Shown: piece after piece, positions 26,900 to 35,159 of the stretch | Numbering within the stretch: the first letter of the stretch is position 1 | Layout: every line of letters starts with the position of its first letter | Origin: JBDGYW01 sp964518955 | Lineage (GTDB): Bacteria > Gemmatimonadota > Gemmatimonadetes > Gemmatimonadales > GWC2-71-9 | Assembly: GCA_964518955.1 (NCBI GenBank) | Contig: CAZFHS010000037.1 | Location: 3,163 to 67,162, forward strand | Reading direction: 5' to 3' | Length of the DNA stretch: 64,000 nt | Program-made: the position numbers and the translations under genes | The notes under the pieces: generated by a model | What the model was told of the DNA's origin: nothing | Databases searched by the model: none | Seen by the model: the letters and a program-made list of their open reading frames with translations, nothing else

Positions 26900-27816
26900 C
26901 CCTGGCCGGCAAAGTAATCGCGGGCTATGTACGGCGTGCCGGGCTCGTCGACATCCTGGGTGCGGCTGGTGACGACAATCCCTCTGGCGAACAGCAGCAG
27001 AAGCTCGATGTGCTGGCGAACGAGACCATGCATCAGATGCTCCGCTGGACCGGTTTGTTGTGCGTGACGGCTTCTGAGGAAGATCCGGATCCCGTCCCGA
27101 TTCCGGCTGAACTCAATCCGGGCAAATACGTGCTGCTGCACGACCCGCTCGATGGCTCGTCGAACATCGACGTCAACGTTTCGATCGGGACGATCTTCTC
27201 CGTTCACCGGAGAGTGACACCCTCGGGCCCCGGCACACTGGAGGATTGTCTTCAGGTCGGGAGCAAGCAGGTAGCTGCGGGTTACGTAATGCACGGTTCC
27301 AGCACCGTGCTCGTATACACTACTGGTGCCGGAGTTCACATGTTCACGCTCGATCCGACCATTGGTGAGTTCCGTCTCATCGGGTCGGACATCAAGACAC
27401 CGGCAAACGGACCATACTACAGCGTCAATGAGAGTTATTACCACCGTTGGTCGGACGGCTACCGACATGCGGTCGATGTGTTCAAGGGCAGGGAAGCCGG
27501 GGAGGAAACTGTCGAGCGCAAAAACAACCGCTACATCGGTTCGTTGGTCGCGGACTTCCACCGCAACTTGCTGTTCGGAGGTGTGTTCTTGTATCCGGCA
27601 GACACGTCTGCGCCAGACGGGAAACTACGGCTGCTGTACGAGGCGGCTCCGCTCGCCTTCATCGCGGAGCAGGCTGGCGGCGCGGCATCCAACGGAAGAC
27701 AGCGTATCATGGACATCGAACCAACCGAACTACATGAGAGGACTCCGCTGCTCATTGGTAGTAGAGATGACGTAGCGTTTGTCGAAGAGACAACAGCGAG
27801 GATTGACGGGATATGA
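26797..27816 (+). CDS. fbp: Fructose-1,6-bisphosphatase, class I
   Basis: Class I FBPase dephosphorylates fructose-1,6-bisphosphate in gluconeogenesis. The 339-residue product shows the metal/active-site motif LLHDPLDGSSNIDVNVSIGTIFSV near residue 110 and LYEAAPLAFIAEQAGG near residue 282, both diagnostic. The TTG at 26797 is preceded by a strong GGGGAGG ribosome-binding sequence at 26785-26791, located within comEC, which supports the unusually long 103-base overlap. A GTG at 26812 is the alternative. Its stop overlaps the methylmalonyl-CoA mutase ATG. Confidence 0.94.
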   Translation: MVDTSVVTIERFFLEQERDFPQATGELTRLLVEIALAGKVIAGYVRRAGLVDILGAAGDDNPSGEQQQKLDVLANETMHQMLRWTGLLCVTASEEDPDPVPIPAELNPGKYVLLHDPLDGSSNIDVNVSIGTIFSVHRRVTPSGPGTLEDCLQVGSKQVAAGYVMHGSSTVLVYTTGAGVHMFTLDPTIGEFRLIGSDIKTPANGPYYSVNESYYHRWSDGYRHAVDVFKGREAGEETVERKNNRYIGSLVADFHRNLLFGGVFLYPADTSAPDGKLRLLYEAAPLAFIAEQAGGAASNGRQRIMDIEPTELHERTPLLIGSRDDVAFVEETTARIDGI

Positions 27817-29375
27817 GCGAAGAGAAGTTATCGCCCTCTGGCATTCCTATAGAGCAGGTTTACGGTCCCAACGATGCCACTGGGCCGTCGGAGGGGCCGG
27901 GGGAGTTTCCGTACACGCGAGGCATTCTGCCCACGATGTATCGGGGCCGACTGTGGACGATGCGCCAGTACGCCGGGTTCGGGACGGCCGAAGACACCAA
28001 TGCTCGGTTCCGGAGTTTGTTGGATGCCGGGCAAACAGGGCTTTCAGTGGCGTTCGATCTGCCGACGCAGATGGGCATCGATTCCGATTCGTCTCTCGCG
28101 GAAGGGGAGGTCGGCAGGGTAGGCGTCGCAATTGATACGGTGGATGACCTGGCTCGACTATTCGAGGGCATCCCGCTCGATCAGGTGTCTACGTCGATGA
28201 CCATCAATGCGACCGCTTCGGTGCTGCTTGCCATGTACGTGGTGGTCGCCGAAGAACAAGGTGTAACGCGTGACAAACTCCGCGGCACGATTCAGAACGA
28301 CGTTTTGAAGGAATACGTTGCCCGGGGCACTTATGTTTTTCCGATCGAGCCGTCTCTCAGGCTCACGATCGATGTTTTCCGTTTCGTGTCGGAGGAGGAG
28401 ATGAACTTCAACCCGATCTCGATCAGCGGATATCACATGCGGGAGGCAGGTGCCACCGCGGTGCAGGAGGTTGCATTCACCTTCGCCAACGCACTCGAGT
28501 ACGTCGATAGGGCCGTCGCTGCGGGCCTGGGCATCGATCGCATCGCTCCTCGGCTTTCGTTCTTTTTCGCGGCGCACAACGATCTGTTCGAAGAAGCAGC
28601 CAAGTTCAGAGCGGCACGCCGCATGTGGGCGCAAATCGTCAGGGAGAGGTACGGCGGAAACGACCGCAGTTGTTTTCTTCGGTTCCACACGCAAACCGGA
28701 GGCTGCACTCTCACGGCGCAGCAACCGCTCAACAACGTAGTTCGAGTGACGGTGCAGGCGCTTGCGGCCGTGCTTGGCGGTACTCAATCCCTACACACAA
28801 ACTCCTACGACGAGGCTCTTGCTCTTCCAACCGAAGAGTCTGCCAAGCTGGCATTGCGTACCCAGCAGTTGTTAGCCCATGAATCGGGAGCGGCCCAAAC
28901 AGTCGATCCGCTCGGCGGGTCATACTATGTAGAAGCGCTCACGGACAAGATCGAGAATGATGTTCGGACATTGCTTGCTGATGTGGAAGACTCTGGGGGG
29001 GCATCGAAGGCGATCGAATCGGGATTTTTCCAGGACGCCATTGCCAAGTCAGCTTATGCGTATCAACGGGCGACGGAGGCGGGAGACGTCACGGTGGTGG
29101 GTGTGAATCGTTTTGCCGAAGACGAGGCTGCAACGGCTGTGCCTCGGCCCGATTTTTCTGCGCTAGCCGATCGCCAACGCGTTTCGCTCGTGAATGCGCG
29201 AGCAAGGCGTGACGAGACTGCTCACCGAATATCTCTCGATACCCTGGCGACCGCCGCGAATGGTGGTGAGGGGCTCATGCCGCACATCATTGAAGCGGTC
29301 CGAGCCAGGGCGACAGTTGGTGAAATCAGCGATACGCTTCGAGAGGTGTGGGGGACCTATCGGACGCCCGCTTGA
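27813..29375 (+). CDS. Methylmalonyl-CoA mutase large subunit, catalytic domain only
   Basis: This is a B12-dependent acyl-CoA mutase subunit, most likely converting methylmalonyl-CoA and succinyl-CoA. The 520 residues form the substrate-binding TIM barrel, with FPYTRGILPTMYRGRLWTMRQYAGFG, SVAFDLPTQMG and GGTQSLHTNSYDEALALPTE. It lacks the C-terminal cobalamin-binding domain with DxHxxG, so a separate B12-binding subunit must be encoded elsewhere, as in archaeal-type and split mutases. Other acyl-CoA mutases such as isobutyryl- or ethylmalonyl-CoA mutases have the same barrel, so exact substrate is uncertain. It overlaps fbp (ATGA). Confidence 0.88.
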   Translation: MSEEKLSPSGIPIEQVYGPNDATGPSEGPGEFPYTRGILPTMYRGRLWTMRQYAGFGTAEDTNARFRSLLDAGQTGLSVAFDLPTQMGIDSDSSLAEGEVGRVGVAIDTVDDLARLFEGIPLDQVSTSMTINATASVLLAMYVVVAEEQGVTRDKLRGTIQNDVLKEYVARGTYVFPIEPSLRLTIDVFRFVSEEEMNFNPISISGYHMREAGATAVQEVAFTFANALEYVDRAVAAGLGIDRIAPRLSFFFAAHNDLFEEAAKFRAARRMWAQIVRERYGGNDRSCFLRFHTQTGGCTLTAQQPLNNVVRVTVQALAAVLGGTQSLHTNSYDEALALPTEESAKLALRTQQLLAHESGAAQTVDPLGGSYYVEALTDKIENDVRTLLADVEDSGGASKAIESGFFQDAIAKSAYAYQRATEAGDVTVVGVNRFAEDEAATAVPRPDFSALADRQRVSLVNARARRDETAHRISLDTLATAANGGEGLMPHIIEAVRARATVGEISDTLREVWGTYRTPA

Positions 29376-29438
29376 CCTCCAATCCTGGTCCGGGTACGTT
29401 CGCTGGTTCATCCTGTTCAAGTGAATTAGGGTAATTAC

Positions 29439-29750
29439 ATGCCGACATATGCGTATCGCTGTCCCGCGTGCGGGGGCGAGTATGACAAACTTCAAAAGAT
29501 GAGCGATGCGACGCCCGTCGAGTGCCCGGATTGTGGCACTCCGGGTGAACGGCAGATTTCCGCCGGCATCGGCTTCGTGTTCAAGGGCTCGGGCTTTTAC
29601 GAAACCGACTACAAGCGTGCGGGTAAGACGCGAACGGAGTTCAAAACGGATACTCCAGAGAAGGAGAAGGAATCGCCGGCGAAAACTTCCGAATCGAAGT
29701 CCGAAAAACCAGCCAAGAAAGACAAACCCAAGGGTGGAGAGAAATCTTGA
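29439..29750 (+). CDS. FmdB-family zinc-ribbon protein
   Basis: The 103-residue protein starts with the FmdB/CxxC regulatory domain: MPTYAYRCPACGGEYDKLQKMS, then CPDCG and the segment around FKGSGFYETDYK. The four cysteines (two CxxC pairs) should bind one zinc. The rest (about 68-103) is a highly charged Lys/Glu/Ser tail that is probably disordered. The family is often annotated as a regulatory protein, but its role is not established. Its stop overlaps the TTG start of argS, so co-expression with argS is likely. Confidence 0.85.
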   Translation: MPTYAYRCPACGGEYDKLQKMSDATPVECPDCGTPGERQISAGIGFVFKGSGFYETDYKRAGKTRTEFKTDTPEKEKESPAKTSESKSEKPAKKDKPKGGEKS

Positions 29751-31396
29751 CCGCCGGGGCAGATAGTCTGCGCGCCGCGCTCCAGACCGCAGTCTCAAAC
29801 CTGGGAGCGCCTGAGACCGAGATCACGATCGAGCGGCCACGAGATCCCGTACATGGAGATCTCGCCACGAATGTTGCTCTCCAATTGGCCAGGCAGCTGA
29901 AGAGGAAACCACGTGACATTGCCGAGGAAATCCGCACTGAGTTGCTCGCAGAGCTGGGCAATGCATTTTCGGTTGAGGTCGCGGGACCAGGTTTCATCAA
30001 TGTCAGGCTACCCGCGAGCGTTCTCACCGAAATTCTAGACACCATCATCGCGGCGGGAGACGCATACGGGAAGTCGGAAGACGGTCGAGGACGGCGTGTG
30101 AACGTCGAATTCGTGTCGGCCAACCCCACCGGGCCTTTGCACGTCGGGCATGGTCGCGGCGCCGCACTTGGCGATGCCATCGCCGCCCTCCTCGAGGCTA
30201 CCGGTCACGACGTCGACCGCGAGTTCTATGTGAACGATGCGGGCGTCCAGGTCGACAAGTTCGCGGAATCGGTGTGGGCGCGCATTCAAGAAAGTCTAGG
30301 CCGGAGTTCGGAAATCCCCGATGGCGGTTACCACGGGGAATACGTATCCGAGTTGGCGAAGCAGGTCCTCGAGGAAGAAGGCGAAGGTTTCGCAGATCTA
30401 CCCGAGTCGGAAGGGCTGGAGCGCTGTAGGGAGATAGCTGTCGAGAGCCAACGCCTGGAGCAGGACCGAGACCTCGCGGAGTTCGGTGTGCGTTTCGACG
30501 TTGTCTTCCGGGAAACGGCTGTGTACGAGAGGGAACTCATCGATGAGACGCTGAGCGAGTTGCAGGCCCGTGACCTAGTCTACGAAAAGGATGGGGCGTT
30601 GTGGCTCGAGACCGCTCGGTTCGGTGATGAAAAAGACAGGGTCGTGAAGAAGAGCGACGGGACGTACACCTACTTCATGCCCGACATCGCCTACCATCGC
30701 GACAAGGCACAACGAGGTTTCCAACGAGCGATCGATATTTGGGGATCGGACCATCATGGTTACGTGGGTCGCATGAGGGCTGCGATGATGGCCCTTGGAT
30801 TGGCCAAAGACTTCTTTGAGGCGCCGCTCGTTCAGTTCGTGCGGGTCATGCGAGACGGTGAAGAGCTCAAGGTCTCCAAGCGCGCAGGTACGTTTGTTAC
30901 GCTGCGCGATTTGGTGGATGCCGCTGGAGTTGATGCCTCCCGATATTTCTTCCTGATGCGCAAGGGAGATGCTCAATTCGTCTTCGATCTCGATCTCGCT
31001 ACGAAACAGTCCGACGAGAATCCGGTCTATTACGTGCAGTACGCTCACACCAGAATGGCGGGCATCTTCCGCAAGGCGGAAATCGATCCAACTGAGGTCA
31101 CCACAGCCGGTGTCGACCTGTCGCTGTTGACAGAAGAAGACGAGCAAGACGTGCTCAAGCACCTTGCCGAATACCCGGGAGTCGTGAGCGCAGCCGCGGA
31201 GTCGCTCGAGCCGCACCGAATCATCGCATACATCGATGAACTCGCGAGATTGGTGAACGGCTGGTACCATCGCCACCGAGTCGTCGGTGCAGGTGAGGAA
31301 CTGGAGAAAGCGCGGCTCGTCCTGGTTCGCGCAAGTCAGATCGTGCTGGCAAATGCACTCAATCTTTTGGGCGTGAGCGCCCCGGAGCGAATGTAA
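29747..31396 (+). CDS. argS: Arginyl-tRNA synthetase
   Basis: This class I synthetase charges tRNA-Arg. The 549 residues include an N-terminal Add-1-like domain (about 1-115), then the Rossmann catalytic domain beginning EFVSANPTGPLHVGHGRGAA. The HIGH-class motif is HVGH at 132-135. The KMSKS-like loop reads VSKRAGTFVTL near residue 375. The C-terminal DALR anticodon-binding domain contains NPVYYVQYAHTRM. The start is TTG 29747 (TTGA overlap with the fmdB-like stop). Confidence 0.96.
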   Translation: MTAGADSLRAALQTAVSNLGAPETEITIERPRDPVHGDLATNVALQLARQLKRKPRDIAEEIRTELLAELGNAFSVEVAGPGFINVRLPASVLTEILDTIIAAGDAYGKSEDGRGRRVNVEFVSANPTGPLHVGHGRGAALGDAIAALLEATGHDVDREFYVNDAGVQVDKFAESVWARIQESLGRSSEIPDGGYHGEYVSELAKQVLEEEGEGFADLPESEGLERCREIAVESQRLEQDRDLAEFGVRFDVVFRETAVYERELIDETLSELQARDLVYEKDGALWLETARFGDEKDRVVKKSDGTYTYFMPDIAYHRDKAQRGFQRAIDIWGSDHHGYVGRMRAAMMALGLAKDFFEAPLVQFVRVMRDGEELKVSKRAGTFVTLRDLVDAAGVDASRYFFLMRKGDAQFVFDLDLATKQSDENPVYYVQYAHTRMAGIFRKAEIDPTEVTTAGVDLSLLTEEDEQDVLKHLAEYPGVVSAAAESLEPHRIIAYIDELARLVNGWYHRHRVVGAGEELEKARLVLVRASQIVLANALNLLGVSAPERM

Positions 31397-31398
31397 TA

Positions 31399-32307
31399 GT
31401 GTCCCTTTTGATCGTTGGCAGCGTGGCTCTCGATTCGATCGAGACAAAGACCGGTTCGGTATCGGATGCACTTGGGGGATCTGCCCTCTATTTCAGTTGG
31501 GCAGCGAGCTTGCTTAGCCCTGTAAAGGTCGTTGGCGTGGTGGGCGATGATTACCCGATGGCCGCACTGGAACAACTGGCCGGCCGAGGAGTGGATATCT
31601 CGGGAATCGAACAGCAGGATGGCGAAAGCTTCCGCTGGGCGGGCAGGTATTCCCATGATTTCAATGACCGGGAGACGCTAGATACGAGGCTGGGTGTTTT
31701 CGCGGAGTTCAACCCACAGCTCCCCGAATCGTTCCGCGACTCGAAATACGTTTTCCTCGGCAACATTCAGCCCGAACTACAGCTGAGTGTGCTGGACCAG
31801 ATTCAGAACCCGGCGCTAGTGGTTTGCGACACCATGAACTTCTGGATCGACGGCAATCGTGACGCACTGTTGGAGGTCCTCGGGAAGACCGACGTCCTGA
31901 TGATCAACGACAGCGAGGCGATTCAGCTCTCTGGTGAATCCAATGTGTATCGCGCGGCAAACTGGATTCTCGAGCAGGGGCCCGGGACCGCAGTCATCAA
32001 ACAGGGGGCCTTCGGCGCATTCCTGGTAGACGACGGCCGAGTGTTTTACGTACCGGCGCTGCCGCTAGAGGAAGTCGTCGACCCGACCGGCGCCGGCGAC
32101 TCGTTCGCGGGCGGATTTATGGCGCACGTTGCGCGCCGTGACGATCTCTCTCACGAGACGCTACGACAGGCCATGGTGTACGGCGCAACGATGGGAGCGT
32201 TTGCAGTGGAGCGATTCTCGGTTGAACGGTTTCCCGAGTTGAGCGCGGGAGACGTTCAGGAGCGGGTGGAGAGATTTGCGGACCTGACGAGATTCGAGAT
32301 AGGGTGA
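31399..32307 (+). CDS. PfkB-family carbohydrate/nucleoside kinase
   Basis: The 302-residue protein has the ribokinase-like fold. The N-terminal motif LIVGSVALDSIET with GGSALYFS fits, and the C-terminal signature DPTGAGDSFAGGFMAH contains the catalytic Asp and anion hole. Family members phosphorylate sugars, nucleosides or related alcohols; the substrate cannot be read from the sequence. GTG 31399 begins two bases after argS. Placement before purM and away from sugar genes may hint at nucleoside-type substrates, but this is weak inference. A heptad array follows its stop within ten bases. Confidence 0.85.
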   Translation: MSLLIVGSVALDSIETKTGSVSDALGGSALYFSWAASLLSPVKVVGVVGDDYPMAALEQLAGRGVDISGIEQQDGESFRWAGRYSHDFNDRETLDTRLGVFAEFNPQLPESFRDSKYVFLGNIQPELQLSVLDQIQNPALVVCDTMNFWIDGNRDALLEVLGKTDVLMINDSEAIQLSGESNVYRAANWILEQGPGTAVIKQGAFGAFLVDDGRVFYVPALPLEEVVDPTGAGDSFAGGFMAHVARRDDLSHETLRQAMVYGATMGAFAVERFSVERFPELSAGDVQERVERFADLTRFEIG

Positions 32308-32316
32308 TGGGGCTGT

Positions 32317-32382
32317 GAACAACGAACAACGAACAGCGAACAGCGTACAACGTGCTCGACGTATTGCTGTTGCTCGCTGCAC
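32317..32382. repeat. Inverted heptad array, GARCARC version, between pfkB-type gene and purM
   Basis: Five left-arm 7-mers of the GAACAAC/GAACAGC type run from 32317 to 32351. After a centre of about 10-17 bases, right-arm 7-mers of the complementary type (GTTGCTC, GCTGCAC) end at 32382. The 7-base register is exact in each arm. The array lies in the 148-base gap before purM. Confidence 0.75.
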
Positions 32383-32407
32383 GCACCTACTTCCTACCGC
32401 CCACGCG

Positions 32408-32438
32408 GCAGAGGTGCAGAGGGGCAGAGTTGCAGTTT
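32408..32438. repeat. Short octamer repeat upstream of purM
   Basis: GCAGAG recurs with an exact 8-base spacing at 32408, 32416 and 32424, with a partial fourth unit at 32432. It lies between the heptad array and the purM ribosome-binding sequence. Only one arm is present, without an inverted partner. Confidence 0.55.
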
Positions 32439-32455
32439 GACAGGAGCGAGGAACC

Positions 32456-33478
32456 GTGAGTGAAGCGGAACGATACAAAGACGCCGGCGTAGACTTGGAC
32501 GCCGCCGAGCAGGCCAAGGCCCGCATGGCGGCAGCCGTGAACTCCACGCATACACCGTTGACCGTAGGCGGGTTTGGGGCGTTCGGCGGAATGGTCCGTG
32601 TGCCGGCGGGCATAGACCAACCTGCCCTCGTTATGAGCACCGACGGTGTCGGTACCAAGGTCCTCGTGGCGATTGCTGTCGGGCGCCACGATACTGTCGG
32701 TGAAGACCTCGTCAATCACTCTGTGAATGACATACTGGTGCATGGCGCCAAGCCGTTGGCGTTTTTGGACTACATCGCGGGGTCGAAGCTCGAGACCGAA
32801 AAGATTGCGGCGCTCGTGGAAGGTGTGGCTCGCGGATGCCGGAACCACGAGATGTCGTTAGCTGGCGGAGAGACGGCTCAGATGCCCGACCTCTATCATC
32901 CGGGACATTACGATCTCGCCGGCACCATCGTTGGGGTGGTCGCGGAAGAGAACGCAATCCACGGCGACGGTGTGTTGCCTGGAGACGCACTGGTCGCGCT
33001 AGGCTCCAATGGCTTGCACACCAACGGCTATACGCTAGCCCGGCAGGTCTTTTTCGACGATCTAGGCCTGCGGGTGGAGAGTACTGCGCCGAATCTCGAG
33101 GGAACGGTCGGAGACGTGCTCCTCACGATTCATACGAGTTACCTGGCCGCTGTCACTCCGGTACTCGACAAGGTTCTGGGCCTAGCACATATCACCGGCG
33201 GCGGTATAGAAGGTAATTTGCCGCGATCGCTGCCGTCTGGCTGCGGAGCGAAGATAGACAGGGCTTCGTGGTCCGTCCCGCCACTCTTCCGGCTCATTCA
33301 GGAAGCAGGTAAGGTCGACGGGGCGGAGATGTTCCGCGTGTTCAACATGGGTGTCGGGATGATAGCTGTGGCCCGCAGCGATCGTGTCGGCGCCATACAG
33401 GATGCAGCCTCCGCCGCCGATATCAATTCTTGGGTAATCGGCGAAGTCGTAGATGGCGAGGGTGTCGAGATAGCGTGA
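32456..33478 (+). CDS. purM: Phosphoribosylformylglycinamidine cyclo-ligase PurM
   Basis: PurM (AIR synthetase) closes the imidazole ring in the fifth step of purine synthesis. The 340-residue protein shows the family N-terminus YKDAGVDLDAAEQAK. The ATP-binding GTKV segment (STDGVGTKVLVA) and the SLAGGETAQMPDLY motif follow, and then LGSNGLHTNGYTLAR and the glycine-rich HITGGGIEGNLPRSLP. GTG 32456 is preceded by AGGAGCGAGGA. Its stop overlaps ribD (GTGA), linking purine and riboflavin synthesis, which both draw on GTP/purine supply. Confidence 0.96.
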   Translation: MSEAERYKDAGVDLDAAEQAKARMAAAVNSTHTPLTVGGFGAFGGMVRVPAGIDQPALVMSTDGVGTKVLVAIAVGRHDTVGEDLVNHSVNDILVHGAKPLAFLDYIAGSKLETEKIAALVEGVARGCRNHEMSLAGGETAQMPDLYHPGHYDLAGTIVGVVAEENAIHGDGVLPGDALVALGSNGLHTNGYTLARQVFFDDLGLRVESTAPNLEGTVGDVLLTIHTSYLAAVTPVLDKVLGLAHITGGGIEGNLPRSLPSGCGAKIDRASWSVPPLFRLIQEAGKVDGAEMFRVFNMGVGMIAVARSDRVGAIQDAASAADINSWVIGEVVDGEGVEIA

Positions 33479-34557
33479 CCGAACGAGAGGCAATGAAGCG
33501 GGCACTGGAGCTCGCGAGGCACGGTTGGGGGCGGACCTTTCCAAATCCGATGGTTGGGGCGGTGCTGCTGCGCGACGGAGAGGTGATCGGTGAGGGATGC
33601 CACTGTGAGTTCGGTGAGGACCACGCCGAAGTTGAGGCCCTCTCCAAATGTGAAGACCCAGATGGCTCGACCTGTGTCGTGACCCTCGAGCCATGTTCTC
33701 ATCACGGCAAGACACCGCCCTGTGTTGACGCCCTGACAAGCGCCAATGTCCGCCGAGTGGTGTATGCCGTTGCGGAACCCGGCTCCAAGGCTGGTGGTGG
33801 CGGTGAGGTCCTCCGGGCGGCTGGCATAGACGTAGAATGTGGCCTCGAAGCAGAAGCTGCAGCCGCCCTGAATGCTCCATTCCTCTGGAGCAAGGCGCGG
33901 GAGAATCGGCCATTTGTTGCGATCAAGATGGGAGCTTCTCTGGACGGCTTCACCGCAGACAGTTCGGGCAAGTCGCAGTGGATCTCGAGTCCGGAAGCCC
34001 GTGAATACGTGCACTGGCTACGTGCTGGTTTCGATGCCGTCGCCGTTGGGCGTGGCACGGCCGAAAACGATGACCCTCAGCTGACTGTCCGAGGGGACAC
34101 AACGCCGCGTGTGATTCCGACGCGGGTGGTTATCGGTCACAGTGGTTGCCTGAGCGCCAACCTCGAATTGGTCAAAACAGCTGCAGAGGTGCCGACGGTG
34201 TTTGTGACCGGGCAGGGGATTGCAGAGGAGGCAGAGGGGCTGTTGGACGGGACCGATGTTCGTGTTCTGGCAGCGGACGACATACTGACGGCACTCGAGG
34301 CCCTGAGGTCCCTCGACCTCAGGTCGGTGTTCGTCGAGCCTGGGGCGCGGTTGGCCGCGGTAATGCTCGACGCTGGTGTGGTGGATCGAATCTACTGGAT
34401 CCAGGCGCCCATTCTACTCGGGAGTGGGGCTCCTGCATTCGGGAAGGGTGCGCCGACGCCGCTCGCTGAAGCGGTTCGCTGGGTGCCCACCGAGCGCAAG
34501 AGTCTCGGCGATAGTAACTTACTAGTGGTGGATAGAGAACTATGTTTACGGGAATAG
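33475..34557 (+). CDS. ribD: Bifunctional riboflavin deaminase-reductase RibD
   Basis: RibD carries out deamination and then side-chain reduction of the pyrimidine intermediate in riboflavin synthesis. The 360-residue protein has an N-terminal zinc deaminase domain with HAE (H50, E52) and PCSHHGKTPPC (C74, C83), and a C-terminal DHFR-like reductase domain beginning RPFVAIKMGASLDGFTA. GTG 33475 overlaps the purM stop; a longer frame starting at 33430 lies in purM. The 3' end overlaps ribE by 16 bases. Confidence 0.95.
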   Translation: MTEREAMKRALELARHGWGRTFPNPMVGAVLLRDGEVIGEGCHCEFGEDHAEVEALSKCEDPDGSTCVVTLEPCSHHGKTPPCVDALTSANVRRVVYAVAEPGSKAGGGGEVLRAAGIDVECGLEAEAAAALNAPFLWSKARENRPFVAIKMGASLDGFTADSSGKSQWISSPEAREYVHWLRAGFDAVAVGRGTAENDDPQLTVRGDTTPRVIPTRVVIGHSGCLSANLELVKTAAEVPTVFVTGQGIAEEAEGLLDGTDVRVLAADDILTALEALRSLDLRSVFVEPGARLAAVMLDAGVVDRIYWIQAPILLGSGAPAFGKGAPTPLAEAVRWVPTERKSLGDSNLLVVDRELCLRE

Positions 34558-35147
34558 TGACCGAAGTTGGTAAGGTCGTTGCGGTGAGGCGCGAGACCGA
34601 TCGCCTCGCCTTCCGCATCGAGATGGGATACAAGGACCTTGTCGAAGGTGAAAGCATCGCCGTGGGCGGTGCGTGCCTGACCGTGGTTACTCTTGGCGAC
34701 AATTGGTTTGAGGTCGAAGCCATCGTGACCACGCGCAGCCGAACCTGGTTCGGTGATCTGCAAGTCGGCGATGAAGTCAACCTGGAGCGGTCTGTACAGC
34801 TGGGCGACCGTATGGGAGGACACTTCGTTCAGGGCCATGTAGATGCCGTCGGCGAGGTGGTCAAAACCAAAACCGAAGCCGATGCTCTGCTGCTGGATGT
34901 ATCAGTGCCGGATGAGGTAGACGAGCTCACGATTCCTCACGGATCCGTCTCGATAGACGGAGTGAGTTTGACCGTCAACGAAATGCCGGCGTCCAACGTG
35001 TTACAAGTCGCGCTCATTCCCTACACACTAGAGCATACGACTCTGGGCAACCTGAAGGTCGGCGATAAGGTACATCTCGAGGGGGATATGATTGGGAAGT
35101 ACATTCGTCGGCTGTTGCGCGATCGCCAGGGTGAGAACCCGAACTAA
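34542..35147 (+). CDS. ribE: Riboflavin synthase alpha subunit
   Basis: Riboflavin synthase dismutates two lumazine molecules into riboflavin and the pyrimidine precursor. The 201-residue product has the two tandem lumazine-binding barrels: MFTGIVTEVGKV with ESIAVGGACLTV in the first, and GHVDAVGEV with GSVSIDGVSLTVNE in the second. It lies between ribD and ribBA in a rib operon. No FMN riboswitch is visible upstream of ribD; the operon seems to be read through from purM. Confidence 0.96.
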   Translation: MFTGIVTEVGKVVAVRRETDRLAFRIEMGYKDLVEGESIAVGGACLTVVTLGDNWFEVEAIVTTRSRTWFGDLQVGDEVNLERSVQLGDRMGGHFVQGHVDAVGEVVKTKTEADALLLDVSVPDEVDELTIPHGSVSIDGVSLTVNEMPASNVLQVALIPYTLEHTTLGNLKVGDKVHLEGDMIGKYIRRLLRDRQGENPN

Positions 35148-35159
35148 GAAAAGACCAAA

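Noticed and set aside
33380..33475. FMN riboswitch before ribD
   Set aside because: ribD overlaps purM and no FMN aptamer core is visible upstream of either ribD or purM.
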